Shown: positions 17,938-26,939, counted from the first letter of the stretch. The stretch: DNA of 64,000 nucleotides from an uncultured Tissierellia bacterium (GCA_902488465.1 CABTWE010000001.1:1-64000), one strand, 5' to 3'. Notes: generated by a model from the letters alone, not told the origin. Translations and numbers: made by a program.

Positions 17938-19686
17938 TTAATCACCATCCATTTCCGAAAGAGAATCCAATTCTTTAAGGAGTTCTACAACTAAATCATA
18001 ATTTTTGTCATTTGTGGCGCTTTCTATTTTTTTATTCAGTACATCTTTTTTATCAGATATATACTCTTTTCTTATTCCATCAATGACATCGTGAAAATAA
18101 TTTATCGTAGGCTCACTTATCTCATTTTGAGACAACATGGATTTCACTAAATTCTCACCCAATTCGTTTTCATTAATTAGGCTTTTTATAAACTCTTCGA
18201 CTTCTATCTTTTCTTTTTTTTCGTATTCTCTATAAATTCGTTTTATTAAATCCGCATAACTTTGATTGATTATATATTTTAAAACATTAAGCTTTTCAGC
18301 TTCAACTGCAAAAACTTTATCAGTAACAATATAGCCTATAAGTATTTTAATAAATTTGTTTGATGCTTTTGGAATTGTATATGAACTGACATCGTAAGCG
18401 TTTGCAACAAACACTTCATTATTTTTTGACAGTTCTTCCATAAGGAGAGTTTTGTCTATATTGTATTTTTTTGAAATATCTTCAACATAAATTGATTGTT
18501 CGACTTTAGATGGGATGCTTTTAATCAGTTCAGAAACACGCCTTATAAATTCTATAAAATCATCTCTTCTATTTATGTCAAGATCGTGTTTATAGTACAT
18601 GACTGTAAAATCAAAAGCAGGAATAGCGCCTTCAAGCAGCGCATCGAATTTATCTTTTCCAAACTTGTCAATATATTCATCCGGATCCATATTATCAGGA
18701 ATCACAACAATTTTAGGAACAACTCCGATATTTCTTAGAATTTCAATATCTCTTACCGTCGCCTTTTGACCTGCAAAGTCTCCGTCAAGGCAAAGATAGA
18801 CTTCCTTTCCATATCTTTTTAATAGTGTCGCCTGTCTGTCAGTAAAAGCAGTCCCAAGCGCTGCTACTACATAATTTATACCCATCTGGTGCAATTTTAC
18901 AACATCTATATTGCCTTCAACAAGCATAATTCTGCTTCTGTCGCTCTTTTTTTGAACCAAGTTAAGACCGAAAAGCAAATTTCCCTTTTTAAAAATAACA
19001 CTATCTCTTGAATTGTAATACTTAGGTTCACCCTCTCCGACAATTCTACCGGAAAAACCGACTACTCTTGACTTTAAATCTAAAATTGGAAATATAAGTC
19101 TCTTTCTAAATAAATCATAATATGTTCCTCTTTTTTCACTCTTTTGAATCAAGTTAGCCGCCTCTATATCAGATATACTAAATCCTTTTCCTGTGAGGTG
19201 TTCTATAAGCCCGTCCCAAGAATCAAGTGCAAAACCTATCCCAAATTCTAGAACAGAATTTAAATTTATATTTCTATTTTTTAAATATTGAATTGCAGAT
19301 TTATCAACTTTAATATTTTCCATAAAATAAAGGGCTGCTTCTCTATTTATATCATAATAGATAGAATAATCAGCTTTTTTTCTTTCGAATTCGGCGTCAC
19401 CCAAATCGATATGAGCTTTTTCAGCCAACTCTTTTATAGCCTCATAAAAATCAAGTCCCTCATATTCTTGTAAAAAAGTGATTGCATCCCCACTTTTACC
19501 ACAACCAAAACACTTAAAATAATGTCCGTCAGGATTGACATTAAAACTTGGTGTTTTTTCATTATGAAAAGGGCAAAGACCTACATAATTTCTCCCTCTT
19601 TTTATCAGTGACACATAGCTGCCAATCAAATCAACAATGTCAACAGCGTCCTTAATTTCTTCAATTTTTGTATCACTTATAAACAT
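17938..19686 (-). CDS. dnaG: DNA primase
   Basis: DnaG makes RNA primers at the replication fork. Its 582 residues contain the zinc-binding domain CPFHNEKTPSFNV ... CFGCGKSGD (about 38-66). The catalytic TOPRIM domain holds LVEGNIDVVKLHQMG and LCLDGDFAGQKAT (about 255-320). A C-terminal helicase-binding region (from about 430) is poorly conserved, as usual. It stands between dgt and rpoD with 2-base gaps, the classical macromolecular-synthesis grouping. Confidence 0.96.
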   Translation of the reverse strand: MFISDTKIEEIKDAVDIVDLIGSYVSLIKRGRNYVGLCPFHNEKTPSFNVNPDGHYFKCFGCGKSGDAITFLQEYEGLDFYEAIKELAEKAHIDLGDAEFERKKADYSIYYDINREAALYFMENIKVDKSAIQYLKNRNINLNSVLEFGIGFALDSWDGLIEHLTGKGFSISDIEAANLIQKSEKRGTYYDLFRKRLIFPILDLKSRVVGFSGRIVGEGEPKYYNSRDSVIFKKGNLLFGLNLVQKKSDRSRIMLVEGNIDVVKLHQMGINYVVAALGTAFTDRQATLLKRYGKEVYLCLDGDFAGQKATVRDIEILRNIGVVPKIVVIPDNMDPDEYIDKFGKDKFDALLEGAIPAFDFTVMYYKHDLDINRRDDFIEFIRRVSELIKSIPSKVEQSIYVEDISKKYNIDKTLLMEELSKNNEVFVANAYDVSSYTIPKASNKFIKILIGYIVTDKVFAVEAEKLNVLKYIINQSYADLIKRIYREYEKKEKIEVEEFIKSLINENELGENLVKSMLSQNEISEPTINYFHDVIDGIRKEYISDKKDVLNKKIESATNDKNYDLVVELLKELDSLSEMDGD

Positions 19687-19688
19687 AT

Positions 19689-20696
19689 CTATACCCTTCT
19701 TATACCTGTTGGTAAAAATAATTCCTGAAACTTTTCAATTGCAAATTGGTCCGTCATACCGGCAATATAATCTATAACAATTCTGTTCAGCGACTCCTTG
19801 CCATCATATATTTTTATATGCTCACCGATTGAATCCGGATTTTTAATGTAATACTCAAAAAGGAGTGACAGCATAATTTCAATTCTCTCGCCTTGAACTT
19901 TGCTTCTTTCATCAAGATAAACATTCGAAAACATAAATGAACGAAGATTGTTCATTGCTAAACTTGTTTCTTCACTCATCATAATTGCATTTTTTTCAGA
20001 TGAATTAATTATAACATCATTTACCATCTTGTCAATTCTCTCGCTAGCAGTATTACCCAAAACTTTAACGATATCCTTAGGAATATCCTCATCTGAAAGA
20101 ACACCTGCACGTATTGCATCGTCAATGTCGTGATTTATATATGCAATCCTGTCTGCAAATTTTACAATTTTGCCTTCAAGTGTTTCCGCCTCATCCGCTC
20201 CGCTGTGATTTAAAATCCCGTTTCGGACTTCATAAGTTAAATTTAAACCCCTATTTCCATTATGCGATTCTAGAAAATCAACAACTCTAAGCGACTGCTC
20301 ATTGTGTTTGAATCCCGTATCCGACAGTTTGTTCAAAACCTTTTCTCCGGCATGTCCAAACGGAGTGTGCCCAATATCATGCCCCATAGAAATTGCTTCC
20401 ACAAGGTCTTCATTTAAAAAGAGAGCTCTTGCAATTGTACGTGCAATTTGAGAGACCTCCAAAGTATGAGTAAGTCTGGTTCTATAATGATCCCCAAGAG
20501 GTGCAATATAAACTTGTGTCTTATGCTTTAGCCTTCTGAAACTTTTTGTATGAATTATCCTGTCCCTATCCCTTTGAAATTCAAGCCTTACACCTGACTT
20601 TATCTCCGGTCTTTGTCGACCTTTAGAAGAATCTGAAAAAGTCGCAACATCCCTTAAAAATTCGTGTTCTCTTTTTTCTAAAATCTCCCTTATCAT
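19689..20696 (-). CDS. dgt: dGTP triphosphohydrolase-like HD protein
   Basis: This 335-residue HD-domain phosphohydrolase shows RLTHTLEVSQIARTIARAL, GHDIGHTPFGHAGE and NHDIDDAIRAG, the metal-binding histidines and aspartates of the family. The N terminus, HTKSFRRLKHKTQVY, is typical of the short Firmicutes/Deinococcus-type deoxyguanosinetriphosphatase-like group. It probably trims dNTP pools; the exact nucleotide preference is unknown. It overlaps ppsR by 4 bases. In Bacillus this position before dnaG does not hold dgt, but the arrangement is common in clostridia. Confidence 0.92.
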   Translation of the reverse strand: MIREILEKREHEFLRDVATFSDSSKGRQRPEIKSGVRLEFQRDRDRIIHTKSFRRLKHKTQVYIAPLGDHYRTRLTHTLEVSQIARTIARALFLNEDLVEAISMGHDIGHTPFGHAGEKVLNKLSDTGFKHNEQSLRVVDFLESHNGNRGLNLTYEVRNGILNHSGADEAETLEGKIVKFADRIAYINHDIDDAIRAGVLSDEDIPKDIVKVLGNTASERIDKMVNDVIINSSEKNAIMMSEETSLAMNNLRSFMFSNVYLDERSKVQGERIEIMLSLLFEYYIKNPDSIGEHIKIYDGKESLNRIVIDYIAGMTDQFAIEKFQELFLPTGIRRV

Positions 20697-21508
20697 ATTC
20701 TGCCAAACCTCTTTTCCATAATCTCTATTATTACAGAAGCCGTTTCCTCGATTGCTCTATTAGAAACATCAATAACTGTGCAGCCAATTTTTTCCATAAT
20801 GCTATTTGCGTAGTTTATTTCCTCTTGAATTCGGTCATATTCAGAATAAACACCAATGCTTGGCATACCTAAAGCTTTGAGCCTTTCTTCCCTTATATTT
20901 ATCATTATCTCTGCGCTTGTCGTGAGTCCAAAAATTCTTTTTGGGTCTTTTACAAATATCTCATCCGAAATTGGCACTTCAGGAACAAGCGGTACATTTG
21001 CAACCATATAACCCTTGTTTGCAAGATACATACTTAAAGGTGTTTTTGATGTGCGGGATATTCCAATCAAACATATATCCGCTTTTCTTATCCCTCTTGG
21101 ATCCTTGCCGTCATCGTACTTTACTGCAAATTCAATCGCATCGACCGTTTGAAAATAGGTTTCATCCATTTTTCTTAGAATCCCGGATTCTCTTATTGGG
21201 GTTTGGTGCAAAATATTAGAAATCGCATCAAGCGGCTGCTTCATTATATTTACAGTCGGAATTCCGTATTCGATTGCAGTTTTTTCCAGATAATCTGCAT
21301 GTTCTTCGTCAACAGTACTGTAAATAATCACTGCCGGAAGATTTTTTGCTTCTTCAATAACAGAGAGAATATGTGCTTTGTCTAAAATATATGGGTATCT
21401 TTTTATCTCATAATTACAGTTTGGAAATTGGGCAACGGAAGCTCTTGCAATCTTGCTTCCAGTTTCACCAATTGAGTCGCTTAAAACAAAAATAGTTATA
21501 TCGTACAT
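20693..21508 (-). CDS. ppsR: PPDK regulatory protein, full length (kinase/pyrophosphorylase)
   Basis: This 271-residue DUF299/PDRP protein has an N-terminal domain (about 1-140, starting ITIFVLSDSIGETGSKIA) and a C-terminal P-loop domain. The latter has CLIGISRTSKTPLSMYLA and NVPLVPEVP near 147-180. PDRPs use ADP to phosphorylate a threonine beside the catalytic histidine of pyruvate phosphate dikinase or PEP synthase, and use phosphate to reverse it. Its target is probably the PPDK at 43732. The conserved Firmicutes position next to glyS and dnaG (Bacillus yqfL) is kept. Confidence 0.94.
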   Translation of the reverse strand: MYDITIFVLSDSIGETGSKIARASVAQFPNCNYEIKRYPYILDKAHILSVIEEAKNLPAVIIYSTVDEEHADYLEKTAIEYGIPTVNIMKQPLDAISNILHQTPIRESGILRKMDETYFQTVDAIEFAVKYDDGKDPRGIRKADICLIGISRTSKTPLSMYLANKGYMVANVPLVPEVPISDEIFVKDPKRIFGLTTSAEIMINIREERLKALGMPSIGVYSEYDRIQEEINYANSIMEKIGCTVIDVSNRAIEETASVIIEIMEKRFGRI

Positions 21509-21511
21509 ATT

Positions 21512-23293
21512 TTAAAACCACCTGTTCTTTAATTCCGTTTGCAACTTTTTAGAATAATCAGTCACATGACCTCCATTGTCATAAAAATTAAATAAATCCT
21601 GCAAAACATTTTTATTGTTTTTTAAGAAAGAAAGTAAATCATCTTCCAATCCATTGGTAACATCATCCCCCAAAAGTTCACTTAATCTTCTTTCTTCTTC
21701 AGAACTTTCATAGTCCGTCGACTCACTTGTTAAAACTAACTTTCTGATTCTTAAAAGATTATTCAAAAGTTCTATTTCTTCTTCGTTTGCTGTTTCTGAA
21801 ATCTCAATGAGTTTTTCCGTTAAATTTCCAAAGCATTCTTCACAAGACAATATATCATCAGACATCAACTCAGCTTTTACACCAAGATTTCTTAGAATAT
21901 TTTTATATCTTTGTAAGAAAAGTTCTTCAACAATTTTTTCAACCTTGTTGTAATCAAATGCACCAATGCTTTCTTCTGTGTATACATAAAGTGCGATTTT
22001 TGTTAATGTTGCGACACTAATTTCAAGTTTTGAATTCATAATAAGACTTAAAATTTCATCAATCTTGCTTTTTATGAATCTCATATTGTATTCATCGGAT
22101 ATTAAAAGACCGACAATGTCATCATATCTGTCGACAATCGCCAAAATGTAACCTATAGAAGAATCCGGCATCTTGTTCATTATTCCAGGCAGATATTGTT
22201 CTAAAATTGCTTCACCAACTACACTTTCGTAACCTTCTTTTTCAAGCATAGTCTTTGCAACCACGCCCTTTAGTTGAGGATATTTTTTTACAGTTCTTGT
22301 AGCAAGATCCGCTTTCATTAAATCTGCAGCGACAAACAAATCCTCTTCCATTTCCTTTGCGAGTGAAAGGTTATCGGCCACTTTTTCGACAAACATCTTA
22401 GTTCTTGTTGTTTTATCGTAAAGATTTCCAAGTTGGTCAAATTTTGTGATCCAGTTTAGCCTTGGAACATAATCTTTCAAAGGAATGACGCTATCTTTTT
22501 CAAAAACTTCTTCAATAAGTCCCAAATCGTAGTTTATAGAATTTTCGTACATATCTTTGATTTTTTCCGAATTTTTATTTTTATTATAAACAATAATGTA
22601 TGAATCAGAAATTTTTCCGTCTTCAAAAATAAGCGGAATACATGCGTCATATTTATTTATTATTTTAAAAACAAATTCTTCCGGTAAATCATAATATTTG
22701 TCATCAAAACTTGCACTCAAAAATTGAGGATTTTCAATAATCTTTGCAATCTTTACAAGCTTATCTCTATTACCGTTAAATTTTTTACCTAAACTTGCCG
22801 CAATTTTTAAAACCTGATTTCTAATTTTATTTATTCTTTCGGCTTCATTAAAACCCACATACTTATCAAGTTTATCAAAATAATCGTCAACGTCTTCTAT
22901 TTCAATTTCATCACAAAGATTTACAAGAGAAATTTTTCTCGACTTCGTATCTTCAATTTCTACATCAATTAATTCGTCATCCAAAAGAGCTAAAATATTT
23001 ATTATCGGACTGAAAAACGCAATCGAACCCGTATCCCACCTCATTTGGTTAGGACTTTCAACGCCTCTTAAAATTGAAGGAACGATTTCAGAAAGTTTTT
23101 TATTTAAATCTTCACCGAACAAATCAGCCCAAATAACAATCCTTGTTTGATTTACAAAAATGTTCAAATTTTCAGTCTTAAAAAATGAGTCAAAATCGCT
23201 GGAATTTAAATACTCTCTGATATCTTCTTCGATATTTTGAAATGTAACATCGTCCATCGGATTAGTTATAATTTCCATTAAAAATTTACTCAT
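21512..23293 (-). CDS. Degenerate glycyl-tRNA synthetase beta-subunit homologue
   Basis: The 593 residues align by eye with GlyS from end to end. FLMEIITNPM matches the FLVEIGTEELP start. MRWDTGSIAFFSPI (84-97) matches MRW..x..FVRP. VPRLNWITKFDQLGNLYDKT (276-295) matches LPRL...QLGTLRDKT. ADLMKADLATRTVKKYPQLKGV (323-344) matches the SKCDLMT..V.EF.ELQG region. The family Arg in FVRP is Ser here, and the following GHRF motif is gone. About 70 residues are missing after TRIVIWADL, so the chain is roughly 100 residues shorter than normal GlyS (about 690). I start at the ATG at 23293 because AAAGGAGG precedes it and it corresponds to the usual GlyS start. Synteny (recO-glyQ-glyS-ppsR) supports descent from true glyS. 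It is probably not a working GlyRS subunit. Confidence 0.82.
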   Translation of the reverse strand: MSKFLMEIITNPMDDVTFQNIEEDIREYLNSSDFDSFFKTENLNIFVNQTRIVIWADLFGEDLNKKLSEIVPSILRGVESPNQMRWDTGSIAFFSPIINILALLDDELIDVEIEDTKSRKISLVNLCDEIEIEDVDDYFDKLDKYVGFNEAERINKIRNQVLKIAASLGKKFNGNRDKLVKIAKIIENPQFLSASFDDKYYDLPEEFVFKIINKYDACIPLIFEDGKISDSYIIVYNKNKNSEKIKDMYENSINYDLGLIEEVFEKDSVIPLKDYVPRLNWITKFDQLGNLYDKTTRTKMFVEKVADNLSLAKEMEEDLFVAADLMKADLATRTVKKYPQLKGVVAKTMLEKEGYESVVGEAILEQYLPGIMNKMPDSSIGYILAIVDRYDDIVGLLISDEYNMRFIKSKIDEILSLIMNSKLEISVATLTKIALYVYTEESIGAFDYNKVEKIVEELFLQRYKNILRNLGVKAELMSDDILSCEECFGNLTEKLIEISETANEEEIELLNNLLRIRKLVLTSESTDYESSEEERRLSELLGDDVTNGLEDDLLSFLKNNKNVLQDLFNFYDNGGHVTDYSKKLQTELKNRWF

Positions 23294-24128
23294 CCTTACC
23301 CTCCTTTGAACCGTCGGCATTAACAATAAATTTTGTATTCAAATATTCATTCCTGATTTCAAAATAAATTTCTCTGATTCTCTTCATATTGTCGATATAT
23401 TTTTCAGAAAATATTCCGGTCTTCCCCTTTATAATTTCAACATCTTTGTGCGATTTTATTAAAGCTATATATGCAAGAACATATCTTTTTTCTCTCAAGT
23501 GTGTTTCACTCTCGGCAATATGACTGGAAAATAAAATATTTTCATTTTCAAAGTCCATTTCCTCAAAAATATAACTTGAAAATTCATCATCCCTAATTTT
23601 CTCAACTGAAAAACCTCTTCTATCATCATCTCCAAAGACATACCTGAGATTGTCCATATTGTACTCGATTATAAGAGGTATACTTTCCAAATGTTCTTCG
23701 TTAATAGTTTGAAAATATTTACATTTTGCAATTAAAAAACCATTTGCAAAAATATTTGTATATGAAACAGTCGCACCAAGAGAAGGCTCATGATACTCTC
23801 CTGAATTAAATGTAAAAAGATAATCTTCCATATTTCCGAAAATATGCTTAATAGAGAGAAAAACATCTCTCAAATTTACAGTGTGCTTTCTTTGATCAAC
23901 AACTCTATAAATAGAGCTGACTGAACGTTTTGTTCCCTGAATCGAGAAAGACATATCCCCGACATTTAAAACTCTGATGTTCGCACCTGAAATAGAATTT
24001 GGATTATCCAAATGAAAAAATAGTTCGCTATAACTGAGAACATCTTCATTAAGTTCAATATAATCCTCTCTTATCTTCTTCAATCCGAACTGCATATAAT
24101 AATTATTTAACTCATCTACTAATTTCAT
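23286..24128 (-). CDS. Degenerate glycyl-tRNA synthetase alpha-subunit homologue
   Basis: This 280-residue protein is unrecognisable at first sight but sits exactly where glyQ belongs. It aligns as follows: NLRDVFLSIKHIFGNM (85-100) with NIQELYLGSLKELG, EPSLGATVSYTNIFANGF (114-131) with NPTLGAWGLGWEVWLNGM, KCKYFQTI (135-142) with the TYFQQ region, and PLIIEYNMDNLRYVFG (151-166) with P..GEITYGLERLAMY.QG. The motif 3 Glu-Arg pair has become Asp-Asn. The motif 2 region, with R..YGENPNR and the tryptophans around the glycine pocket, is not conserved. Catalysis is therefore unlikely. The open frame, preserved length and coupling to the beta homologue argue against simple decay. A function as a dimer or regulator is speculation. 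Confidence 0.8.
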   Translation of the reverse strand: MKLVDELNNYYMQFGLKKIREDYIELNEDVLSYSELFFHLDNPNSISGANIRVLNVGDMSFSIQGTKRSVSSIYRVVDQRKHTVNLRDVFLSIKHIFGNMEDYLFTFNSGEYHEPSLGATVSYTNIFANGFLIAKCKYFQTINEEHLESIPLIIEYNMDNLRYVFGDDDRRGFSVEKIRDDEFSSYIFEEMDFENENILFSSHIAESETHLREKRYVLAYIALIKSHKDVEIIKGKTGIFSEKYIDNMKRIREIYFEIRNEYLNTKFIVNADGSKEGKDE

Positions 24129-24143
24129 AATATAACACCATTT

Positions 24144-24848
24144 TTAAAAATTTTTAAGCTCCTCATACGAATTTAACTTATTTATACTAAAAGATAATTT
24201 AAAATAAAAAATAATTAAATCTAAAATTTTTTTACTCATTTCCATGCTGATATCCAACCTTATGACCTCTGATAACTCTGAAAAAAGTAATTTTTTAATA
24301 ATACTTGCCTCTTCGAAAGTCACTCGTCTATGAATATTCACCGAAGTCTCAAAATGAGCATCAACTATACCGTCTTCACATATCACAAGGGCGTCCGCTT
24401 TATCACTTATAATAGGTCTGTACCCCATAAATGAAATATATTTTATAAGCCATGCAGAAAAAAAGAGAACTTTGTTTCTTGCATCAGCTAAAAGCTCCAA
24501 GAATTTTTTTGTAAGCGGATAAATATTCGGAACGCTATAATTATCGAGCATAGTTTTTATTACAATCTCACTTAAAATCGAGCATACTCTAAATGAAATA
24601 GGCTCCTTGTATAAATCCTCTGAAACCTTTGCACTGTCGGCAAAATTGAAATAAAACATATTTGTTCCCTTGAAAAGGTCGAAATTTGTAATTGAAAACA
24701 AATCGAAATACGGCATGACATTTTCTTTCCGCTTGAACGCACCTTTTGTCATAATACTGATTCTTCCATAATCATCGGTGAGTGCATGAGTTATAATACT
24801 AGTATCCTGCCATCTTATATTTCTTAAAATAATTGCTTCCGTCTTCAT
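24144..24848 (-). CDS. recO: DNA repair protein RecO
   Basis: RecO loads RecA onto single-stranded DNA together with RecR. The 234-residue protein begins with the RecO OB domain: TEAIILRNIRWQDTSIITHALTDDYGRISIMTKGAFK, given here only to show the conserved start-of-family pattern in two halves (residues 3-20 and 21-39). A helical domain follows, with YFDLFSITNFDLFKG and ICSILSEIV. The zinc-ribbon cysteines seen in some RecO proteins are absent. It overlaps era by 4 bases, the universal Firmicutes order. Confidence 0.92.
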   Translation of the reverse strand: MKTEAIILRNIRWQDTSIITHALTDDYGRISIMTKGAFKRKENVMPYFDLFSITNFDLFKGTNMFYFNFADSAKVSEDLYKEPISFRVCSILSEIVIKTMLDNYSVPNIYPLTKKFLELLADARNKVLFFSAWLIKYISFMGYRPIISDKADALVICEDGIVDAHFETSVNIHRRVTFEEASIIKKLLFSELSEVIRLDISMEMSKKILDLIIFYFKLSFSINKLNSYEELKNF

Positions 24849-25717
24849 TTAATCCAACTCTTAACAATACCGATATTTTTTCTCCAATTTTTTTTAATTT
24901 TTATATCAATCTTTAAACGAACTTTTTTATTTGTAAACTCTTGCATATCTTTTTTTGCTGCATTTATAATTCTGTTTATCATTGTTCCGTTCTTCCCAAT
25001 AACAATAGCTTTATGATTTTCCCTTTCAAGATAAACAATATCCCTTATGCTTATAGAGTCTTCATCTTCAATATACTCTTCAGTTTCGATATTTATGCCG
25101 TGTGGAATCTCTTCATCCAAAAAAATCAAAAACTTTTCTCTCAAAATTTCTTCCATAATTTCCCTAGTCATTGTATCAGTGATCATCTCTTCGTCATAAT
25201 ACATCGGTCCTTCCGGAATTATATCGTAAATCCCATCAAGAAGCTCTTTGAAACCATAGCCTGTCACTGCGGAAACCGGATAAACATCAATAAACAAATC
25301 GAGTTCTTTGTATTTTTGAATGAGCATTTCGAGCTCATCTTCTTTTAAAAGATCACATTTATTTATTACAACAATCTTTTTATTTTTGTCTTCACGTGCC
25401 AGATCCAAAACCTTGCTGTCAAGTCTTCCATTCTCTAAAGAATTGTCCATAACATAAATATCAAGATCTGCATCTTTCATATTGTTATAAATAATATTTT
25501 GCATCTCTTGCCCCAACTTGTTTTTCGGATCCTGAAATCCTGGATTGTCAAAGAAAATAATTTGAGACCTCTCGTCTGTATAAATAAATTTCATACTTTT
25601 TCTTGTGGTTTGTGGTCTATCCGTAACAATCGAAAGCTTAACCCCAATTAAATGATTTAAAATAGAAGACTTTCCTACATTTGGTCTTCCTATTAAATTA
25701 ACAAAACCGCTTCTCAT
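24845..25717 (-). CDS. era: GTPase Era
   Basis: This ribosome-assembly GTPase binds the 3' end of 16S rRNA. Its 290 residues have G1 GRPNVGKSSILNHL (residues 11-24), switch TTRKSMKF, G3 DNPGF, G4 NKCD, and a C-terminal KH domain with VIGKNGTMINRI (about 236-247). G3 is usually DTPG; here it is DNPG, a small departure. It shares one base with the cdd stop and overlaps recO. Confidence 0.96.
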   Translation of the reverse strand: MRSGFVNLIGRPNVGKSSILNHLIGVKLSIVTDRPQTTRKSMKFIYTDERSQIIFFDNPGFQDPKNKLGQEMQNIIYNNMKDADLDIYVMDNSLENGRLDSKVLDLAREDKNKKIVVINKCDLLKEDELEMLIQKYKELDLFIDVYPVSAVTGYGFKELLDGIYDIIPEGPMYYDEEMITDTMTREIMEEILREKFLIFLDEEIPHGINIETEEYIEDEDSISIRDIVYLERENHKAIVIGKNGTMINRIINAAKKDMQEFTNKKVRLKIDIKIKKNWRKNIGIVKSWIK

Positions 25718-26127
25718 TATTCCTCCAATCTGAATCCGTGTGGCAATAAATCTTTAATTCTATATGATTCTATATCCGATAAACTGTTCACAATTAAAAC
25801 TTCACACTCAGGTGAAGTTTCATATATCACCTGTCTGCAAACACCGCAAGGAAATGTATCCGGACTCGAGCCGCAAACAGCAATTGCGCTATAATTTCTC
25901 TCACCGGTTGTAAACATGCTAAATATCGCATTTCTTTCAGCGCAAATAGTGGGAGAAAAACTTGTAATCTCTACATTAACTCCCGAAAAAATTTCACCTG
26001 TGTCTGCTAAAATTGCAGCACCAACCTTAAATCCGGAAATCGGCGCATAAGAATTCTTTTTTGCGTCGATTGCCGCGTTCACAAGCTTTTTCATTTTATC
26101 ATTTAATTCATCATAATTCAATTTCAT
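25717..26127 (-). CDS. cdd: Cytidine deaminase
   Basis: This 136-residue zinc enzyme converts cytidine or deoxycytidine to uridine or deoxyuridine for pyrimidine salvage. The zinc and catalytic residues are in TICAERNAIF and TFPCGVCRQVI. SYAPISGFKVGAA is the nucleoside-binding start. The three cysteines are those of the tetrameric Gram-positive form. The location dgk-cdd-era is conserved in Bacillus. Confidence 0.95.
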   Translation of the reverse strand: MKLNYDELNDKMKKLVNAAIDAKKNSYAPISGFKVGAAILADTGEIFSGVNVEITSFSPTICAERNAIFSMFTTGERNYSAIAVCGSSPDTFPCGVCRQVIYETSPECEVLIVNSLSDIESYRIKDLLPHGFRLEE

Positions 26128-26129
26128 AT

Positions 26130-26834
26130 CTATCCAAACAACCTAAAAATAATTATTCCTATAATTATACCCAATAAGCCCCCATAAAAAACATCCATCG
26201 GTTTATGTATTTTCCCTTCGACGCGACTTTCCGCAACCAATATCGCAAGAATATAAGCAAGAGAAATTACAAGAAGACTATCAGAGTTAAAAGAAACAAT
26301 GGTCGCTAAAAGAAACGAAACTGCAGAGTGTCCGCTCACTGTCCCGCCTTGAAAATAACTTCCTCTGCTCTTTGAATACTTGCTTTTTAAGGCTATTACA
26401 AGCATTACTGTAAGTGAAAACGCAATAAATGTCAAATGAATTGGGCTTTGATGAATCGCGCCCAAAACATTATTTCCAAGCGGCACAAGTCTATCATAAA
26501 AGAGCAAATACCCGACAAACGCAGCGTAAAAAGCCGTTAGAAGTACCGCCCCCGCAGAAATATCTTTGCAAATTCGAATAAGCGGATGAAATTCACCAAC
26601 GGAAGCATCAACCGCATACTCAAGTGCCGTATTTATTAATTCAGCAAAAAGCACAAGTACAATTGCACCTGTAAGAGCAATAAACTCCAACTTCGAAAAC
26701 TCGAAAACAAGTGCAAAAATCATCACAACGCCTGCAACTGCAAAGTGAATTCTCATATTCTTCTCGCTCTTAAAACTATGAACCAAACCATTTGCAGCAT
26801 TATTAAAACTCTTCAAAAAACTTCTTTTTTTCAT
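26130..26834 (-). CDS. Fused undecaprenol/diacylglycerol kinase and PAP2 phosphatase
   Basis: The 234 residues join two membrane enzymes. Residues 1-115 are DgkA-like: SFNNAANGLVHSFKSEKN, LFAELINTALEYAVD and HPLIRICKDISAGAVLL. Residues 120-234 are a PAP2 phosphatase with SGHSAVSF and SRVEGKIHKPMD, which matches the SRx5Hx3D motif. In Gram-positives the first domain phosphorylates undecaprenol and the second would remove phosphate from a lipid phosphate or pyrophosphate. One polypeptide could thus set the lipid carrier balance. About seven hydrophobic segments are visible. It is the first gene of the operon that runs to nif3. Confidence 0.9.
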   Translation of the reverse strand: MKKRSFLKSFNNAANGLVHSFKSEKNMRIHFAVAGVVMIFALVFEFSKLEFIALTGAIVLVLFAELINTALEYAVDASVGEFHPLIRICKDISAGAVLLTAFYAAFVGYLLFYDRLVPLGNNVLGAIHQSPIHLTFIAFSLTVMLVIALKSKYSKSRGSYFQGGTVSGHSAVSFLLATIVSFNSDSLLVISLAYILAILVAESRVEGKIHKPMDVFYGGLLGIIIGIIIFRLFG

Positions 26835-26904
26835 AAAGAATCATCCACCAATCTAATAATTTTTCATAGACTTAATTATCGTACACAAAAATAAAACTCA
26901 TGTT

Positions 26905-26939
26905 CTGTACAGTTCAATTATACCCATATTAACATCTTT
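26905..26939 (-). promoter_or_regulatory. Probable promoter of the dgk-era-dnaG-rpoD operon
   Basis: A perfect TATAAT (minus strand, 26917-26922) lies about 83 bases upstream of the dgk/PAP2 start, after the ybeY terminator. The -35 region around 26940 is A/T-rich with no good TTGACA, so strength is uncertain. The palindrome CTGTACAG (26905-26912) falls at the expected start point and could be an operator. The stretch 26835-27003 holds nothing else that I can identify. Confidence 0.5.

Noticed and set aside
26897..26912. GAAC-like elements resembling a LexA box upstream of the dgk operon
   Set aside because: The two GAAC elements on the minus strand are in direct, not inverted, orientation (GAACTGTACAGAAC), so the Gram-positive SOS box GAAC-N4-GTTC is not formed.
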